This document shows, piece after piece, positions 43,928-48,601 of a stretch of 48,601 nt of DNA (position 1 is its first letter; each line of letters begins with the position of its first letter). Made by a program: the position numbers and the translations under genes. Origin of the DNA: Chromera velia (lineage: Eukaryota; Sar; Chromeraceae); assembly GCA_018398765.1 (NCBI GenBank), contig JAHBMJ010000411.1, positions 1 to 48,601 of the forward strand, written 5' to 3'. The notes under the pieces are model-generated. The model ran no database searches, was not told the origin of the DNA, and saw only the letters and a list, made by a program, of their open reading frames with translations.

Positions 43928-46720
43928 TTATGTGGCTAAGCCTGGAGTCTTCTCGGCTCTTTCTATCAACCGTTTTGCCTCTTTGATCTGGTCCGCAACG
44001 CTGAGACTACCCGAATCTACATCCTTGGGATTGTATAAACATGCTGCCACACATCTGCACATACGTTCATTTTCAAACAGAATTCTTTTTGTGTACGAAA
44101 GTAAATGGGAGTGTACAAACATGCTGCCGCACATCTGCACATAAAAATGAAAAGTGAAAGAAATATTTTTTTTTGGCTCCCTCCACACGGCATGAACTTG
44201 GCTCTCAGCATCGAATATTGGAATTGAGCGAAAGCCAAAGAGAGATTACAAGAACCAGGCCTCTGACGTTGACTGAGCAGTCTCTTTCGTCTCTCATTTG
44301 AAGAGTCAAACAATCATTCAACAGAACAAAACACGAATCAGGAATATGTATGTGAAAAAATCATTCTTCATCGCTTTGTCGCCGCCCACAAAGATAAATG
44401 GATGAAAGACGTGCCCTAGGATCAGGTGACCTGATTTCACCTCTAAGTAACTTTTCCGATTGTCTGGTTCGCGATCTAAGCAAATAGGACGCGAATCTGG
44501 GGGGTTTTCTGCTGTTCTCAATAAGACTACAGCCGTCGACTCTTCAATCTCATTTGATTGACTGACCCAGAATGATCGTAGAAAGGGGTTTTCATGTGCT
44601 TGTAGTCAACAAACGACAAATCATACGATGCAGCGCTGGTCGACACCATCATATTGTCGGCGTTCATGGCCATCTCCCACCAATCCTTCGACTCCCTTCC
44701 GTCTCCTGCAAACAGGAGAAGAGAGAAGAAAGAAGGGAAAATTGTCCTGCTCCTTCGACAAAGGATTGCGCATTCATGCGAAAACTCGGAAAGGAAGGCG
44801 GAAGAATGGATCGATCGATCAATCATCTCAGTAAAACACGAAGTTGTCTGTCTCACTCTCCATTTCCCCTCAGCCCAAAACGCCCACCTGTAGCCTGTGC
44901 ATCACACTCTATGATCAGTTTGTGTGTGATCAGCAGGTTGGCCTTCTGGAAAGGTGTGCTAGGGGAAAGGTCGTGGGTCTCTGTGAGGAGTTTGGCCCCG
45001 GGTTGGAGAGGCAGGCCGAAACATTTGGTCAGGCACTGGTGGACCTCATGTCTGTTTCTTTTCAGCTGCACGCAGGGAGGGAGGGAGGGAGGGAGGGAGA
45101 GAAGTTGAAGGAAGTTCGACTGAAAAAATAATTACCTGGGAGATCGATGGAAGGTCTCTCTGATTTGTTTTCTCAAGGGACACTAGACAGCGATTTTCGG
45201 AAAAAGAAATAAGAAAGGAAGCTCTTGCATTTCGGCTTTGTACACCGATCGAAGAAGCGAATCGATCAGCGGATAAAAGCAGACCTCATTCTTCAAAGAG
45301 ACTTCCTGGCAGAAGGAGGGAAGTTGCGCGACAGTTGTGGGATAAAGACCCCCATGATTGGAAGGAAATGGGATGGGTGAGAACGCTTCTTCCTTCTTTT
45401 CACGGACTGTCTGAGTGACTGAGTGTCTGACCTTTCTGCACACTGAAACTTTGGGAGAGAGGGAAAGAGCAGCCCCAAGAACATCCCCCCCTCTGGTCTC
45501 TGCCTCGGCTCTCGCCTTGATGCTTGCAGCCGGGGAGTCTTCTCCGCTTTTTCGTTTCCTGCCGACATATTTGCTCTTCTTTTTTGAGGGTGTAGAGAAT
45601 TGTCGGACGGCAAGCTTGAGAGCCGTGCGCATAACATCTCTTGGAGGATACTCGTGAAAACACCTGATGGGGAGGAATGAAGCGTGTGTATACGCATGCA
45701 GCGGGTTCTCCATCTATGATTCTGTGTGAAAAAAAAGAGAAGTGGAAACGGAAGAAGTCAAGCTGCTGTCTGGTGCACGAATCTGGACTGACGTCATTTC
45801 GGTTTTCCTTGTTTTCAGCCTATTTTCTCTTCGGGTCTTCTCTGCTTCTCACAGACAAGCTAGGAGGTTGTGTTGTGTCATGCTTCATGGAATGGAAAAG
45901 GAGCAAAAGACAGGCACTGTCTGACAAAACTTGCATGCAGCAAAACAGTGGCACCAGACAGACAGACAGAACGAATTCACTCACTGTGCGAGAAAGGAGA
46001 AGGATGAAGGAACGCGAATGCATGTCACGCCCATCTGCTCACTCATGCATGTGCTCATTCGTTCACTCACCGGGCGAAGGGAGCAGCAGCCTGATTCGGT
46101 TTTTTGTCATCTGCCGGGTTGGAGGCCCACCTGCAAGCACGTGCATGGACGAGCAGCAATTTTGATCCGATGGAATTGACACCCTCCCTCTAGCTCCTCT
46201 TATGCCTTCCTTACTTGCTTCCTTGACTCCTCGCTTGCTTGCTTCCTTCTTTTTCTCCTCTCTCTCCTTCTCCACTATGAATTGTTCTCATGTTTCATTA
46301 TTTTGGTCTGGGCAAACTCTCTTTTATTTCCACCGGAAAGAATTCCTTTCATTGATTCAATCTGGGGGAGAGCATCTTCATTAGTTATTGCCAATCAATC
46401 CGTTTGTCTAAATTCCATCTTGATGCATGTGCATCCAGGAGATTTGAAAATCTCTTCTCTTCTTGATGCATGTGCATCCAGGTGATTAGAATATCTCTTC
46501 TCTTCTTTTAATTCTCTCTTTCGGCTTACTGACGGACGTCTCGAGAGGCAGCTGGATCATTGGGGACTTTGAGTTCTCTCTCATCTCGTCGAATTCTGCC
46601 AGCTCCTTTGCCCAGACCCTTTCTTTCATGTGCACAAGCGTCTTCAGGAGGGCACGGGCAAGGAGGAAGTAAGTTGGGGAACTCTCAGTCAAATATCTGC
46701 ATGCAAGGGTTCACATACAC

Positions 46721-46763
<43 letters not shown>

Positions 46764-47119
46764 TACACAGAGAGAGAGACTCAGGGAGAGAGATGGAAAC
46801 AGAGAGAGAGCCTTTCACGCAAGTCAGCAACAGACGGACACAAATTGATTATTAAGGCTCTCACTCTCTCTCTATTTCTTGCTCTCTCTCTTTCTACTCC
46901 ACTGCAGGAAGCACCCAAACAGGAGGGGTTCCAGAGATGAGACAGCCCTGAGTTTTCCTTCCTCGGTGCACCATCAAAAAGCACACCCAACCTTTGCAAA
47001 CCGAGAGGGGTCCTGTAGCCATGCATAGACTGACAGACAGACAGACAGGTAAGAGATATGCACAGGCATATAAGAGACAGACTATATGTTTCTTCTTCTT
47101 CTCCCTTTTTTTCTTCATA

Positions 47120-47152
<33 letters not shown>

Positions 47153-47966
47153 AATACAGACAGACAGACAGGTAAGAGATATGCACAGGCATATAAGAGA
47201 CAGACTATATGTTTCTTCTTCTTCTCCCTCTTTTTCTTCATAAGAGACAGACTATATGTTTCTTCTTCTCCCTTCTTTTCTTCATAAGAGACAGACAGGC
47301 AGACAGACAGACAGACAGAAATACAGACAGACAGACAGACTCACAGACAGCAAAACGGCCAAAAAAAGAAAGCGACACCGTCAGCGAGACGAAGCCCGGT
47401 CCCTCTCTCTTTCAATCTCTTTCTACGTCTTTGTCTCTGCCTCTCTTACTGCCCTCATTCATTCCCTCACGCACTTGCTGCTGATGTGCACCCCCATTTT
47501 GGCGTGCATCCAGTGGGACGACGAGAGGAGAGACCGGAACCTCTTCTGAAAACACGAGAGCAGCCCAATGCTGTCCTGCAGACAGACAAAGTTTAGGCAA
47601 CGAAAGACGGCGGGGAGGGAGGGCAGCCCATAAGAGAGTGAGGAAATAAACGAAGGAAGGGGCAATACAAGGCAGGACGAACGTAAGAGACAACTTAACG
47701 AAAAATGGTCAAGGGAACAAGCAAAGAAAAAAGGGAAGCAAGAAGGCCAAAAAACCAGATCCAGCCCTCCTTGTGCGTCCCTCCTCCCACATGCAGACCG
47801 ACATACCTGCACTTCCTTCTGCCACAGCCTTGCCAGGTCGTTCTGGACGGAAATTCTTTTCTGCTCGTCCCCCGACGCCTTTGCCGTCTCATAGTCCACT
47901 CTGTATCCCTTGGCAACATTGTCGAATCCGTCCTGTGCCACGGCCTGCCAAGGGTCCTTGAAGCTC
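43928..47966 (-). CDS. Unrecognised multi-exon protein, 5' partial, ~10 exons
   Basis: Minus-strand exons: 47966-47807, 47575-47471, a tentative 26-nt microexon 47012-46987, 46696-46538, 46130-46071, 45663-45432, 45065-44888, 44705-44567, 44272-44189 and 44054-43928 (TAA). With these borders phases agree and 423 codons remain open. Without the microexon one junction (47471 to 46696) is out of phase, so an exon is missing there. The first listed exon begins in mid-codon, so the start lies upstream. Distinct pieces are DPWQAVAQDGFDNVAKGY, QNDLARLWQKEVQ, HMKERVWAKELAEFDEM, a Lys/Ser-rich linker (SKYVGRKRKSGEDS), KANLLITHKLIIECDAQ, WWEMAMNADNMM and the C-terminal helix IKEAKRLIERAEK. I do not recognise a family. 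Composition is that of a soluble, mostly helical protein. The donor of exon 46696-46538 (GAGAC/GTCCGT) is chosen for phase; a better-looking GTCAGT four bases on would be out of phase. Confidence 0.5.
44032..44143. mobile_element. Mini-element, copy 4 (32-bp direct repeats, acceptor side)
   Basis: Direct repeats 44032-44063 and 44112-44143 (2 mismatches) flank a 48-bp insert with ATTTTCAAACAGAATTC and, inverted, GAAAGTAAATG. The repeat contains ATGTGCAG and the first bases of the last exon (minus strand) of the 43928-47966 gene; the right copy is spare and intronic. Confidence 0.65.
45070..45101. repeat. GGGA repeat
   Basis: On the minus strand this CCCT run is the upstream part of the acceptor of exon 45065-44888 and so acts as its polypyrimidine tract. 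Confidence 0.85.
46418..46503. repeat. 43-bp tandem duplication
   Basis: TCTTGATGCATGTGCATCCA opens both copies (46418-46460 and 46461-46503), which differ at a few positions. It lies just downstream (minus strand) of exon 46696-46538. Confidence 0.9.
46720..46762. repeat. CA microsatellite with CATA start
   Basis: CATA units pass into a CA run, followed by AGAG-rich sequence to about 46815. It lies in an intron of the 43928-47966 gene. Confidence 0.9.
47031..47350. repeat. Second composite GACA / CTATAT-pyrimidine array, 123-bp higher-order unit
   Basis: GACA runs alternate with the spacer ACTATATGTTTCTTCTTC..TTTTCTTCATAAGAGACAG (47086, 47209 and 47252) and with GGTAAGAGATATGCACAGGC at 47048 and 47171, 123 bp apart. 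The spacer is nearly identical to one in the GAF-gene array at 32810 and 33188. Confidence 0.9.
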
Positions 47967-48267
47967 CTGCGGGGAGGTGACGGCAGGCAGGCTGAATTGA
48001 AACTAATAGGAGAAGGTAGGAATGCAGGCAGGCTGAATTAAAACTGATACACCACCCGGCTGTGTGGGCGAAGTTCTAAGCACAATCATCGTGTCGTTTT
48101 AAGGCGACAGCTTGGTTTCAAACTTCTTGGCTGCGAAAGGTCCTTCTGGCACAACGTTTCGGTTTGAGAAGAAGAAAAGAGAAGATTCAGCTGACTAGCT
48201 GGTAAGTGATCAGAAGTCAGACCGACAGAGACTCACAGCTACCGACGGAGAAGTTTGGAGATGGACA
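47967..48267. other. No feature identified
   Basis: Contains a short duplicated AGGCAGGCTGAATT.AAACT block (47982 and 48026). If the neighbouring gene continues upstream this is its intron; no further exon was recognised. Confidence 0.4.
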
Positions 48268-48281
48268 CGCACACACACGGA

Positions 48282-48315
<34 letters not shown>

Positions 48316-48443
48316 GAGACACGCACACCCACCCACACACACACACACACAGAGAGAGAGACACGCACACCCACACACACACACAAACACACACACACAC
48401 ACGCACGCACACACACACAAACACACACACACATACACACTCA

Positions 48444-48482
<39 letters not shown>

Positions 48483-48525
48483 ACACACACATGCACACTC
48501 ACACACACACACGGACACACATACA

Positions 48526-48592
<67 letters not shown>

Positions 48593-48601
48593 ACACACAC
48601 A
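48268..48601. repeat. CA microsatellite, runs off the right edge
   Basis: At least 330 bp of CA with CG, TA, AA and CC variants. The Val/Cys open frames on the minus strand are artefacts. Such a tract is a likely contig-end cause. Confidence 0.95.

Noticed and set aside
48210-48598. Val/Cys-rich frames on the minus strand at the right edge
   Set aside because: Pure CA-repeat translation.

Overview
This window is nuclear DNA of a unicellular eukaryote. Genes are split by many GT-AG introns, the coding parts are GC-rich with long G and C homopolymers, and introns and spacers are full of microsatellites. The recognisable genes (ribosomal protein eS25, spliceosome-associated ESS2, a membrane hybrid histidine kinase, a GAF-domain protein, a ribonuclease-inhibitor-type LRR protein) together with frequent TGCATGC words suggest an alveolate alga, perhaps a chromerid such as Chromera velia. 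That placement is inference; nothing in the window proves it. Exon models were built by hand by requiring splice sites, open frames and intron phases to agree.

Layout: 1-5422 (+) is the 3' part of a low-complexity acidic/Gly/Pro-rich protein gene (6 exons). 5423-6273 is AT-rich spacer. 6274-12016 (-) is an 11-exon LRR gene that grew by tandem exon duplication. 12996-13546 (+) is eS25 (3 exons). 13547-19458 is mostly non-coding, AT-rich from about 15080. 19459-22553 (-) is a small unrecognised gene with a targeting-like N terminus; it contains a 1.1-kb pyrimidine tract and an assembly gap. 23320-26212 (+) is a hybrid histidine kinase broken by two frameshifts and one in-frame TGA. 26949-37680 (-) is a 15-exon coiled-coil plus tandem-GAF gene (1307 codons, all phases agree). 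38385-40538 (+) is intronless ESS2. 40539-43927 holds repeats, a hairpin and a P-loop-like exon remnant. 43928 to about 47966 (-) is a further unrecognised multi-exon gene whose 5' end was not found, and the window ends in a CA array.

Three gene pairs are divergent (LRR/eS25, 22553/23320, GAF/ESS2). Each shares a 0.7-1 kb spacer with one short very GC-rich block, which points to bidirectional promoters.

The most interesting signal is a family of four tiny (45-75 bp) elements with a shared core ATTTTCATACAGAAT, three of them with visible inverted ends. Each is flanked by unusually long direct repeats (30-54 bp), and each repeat spans an exon-intron boundary, so that a spare copy of the splice site lies in the intron next to the element. 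Second, many introns begin with GTC (often GTCAGT), and several have tetranucleotide microsatellites (GTCA/GTCT) growing directly from the 5' splice site.
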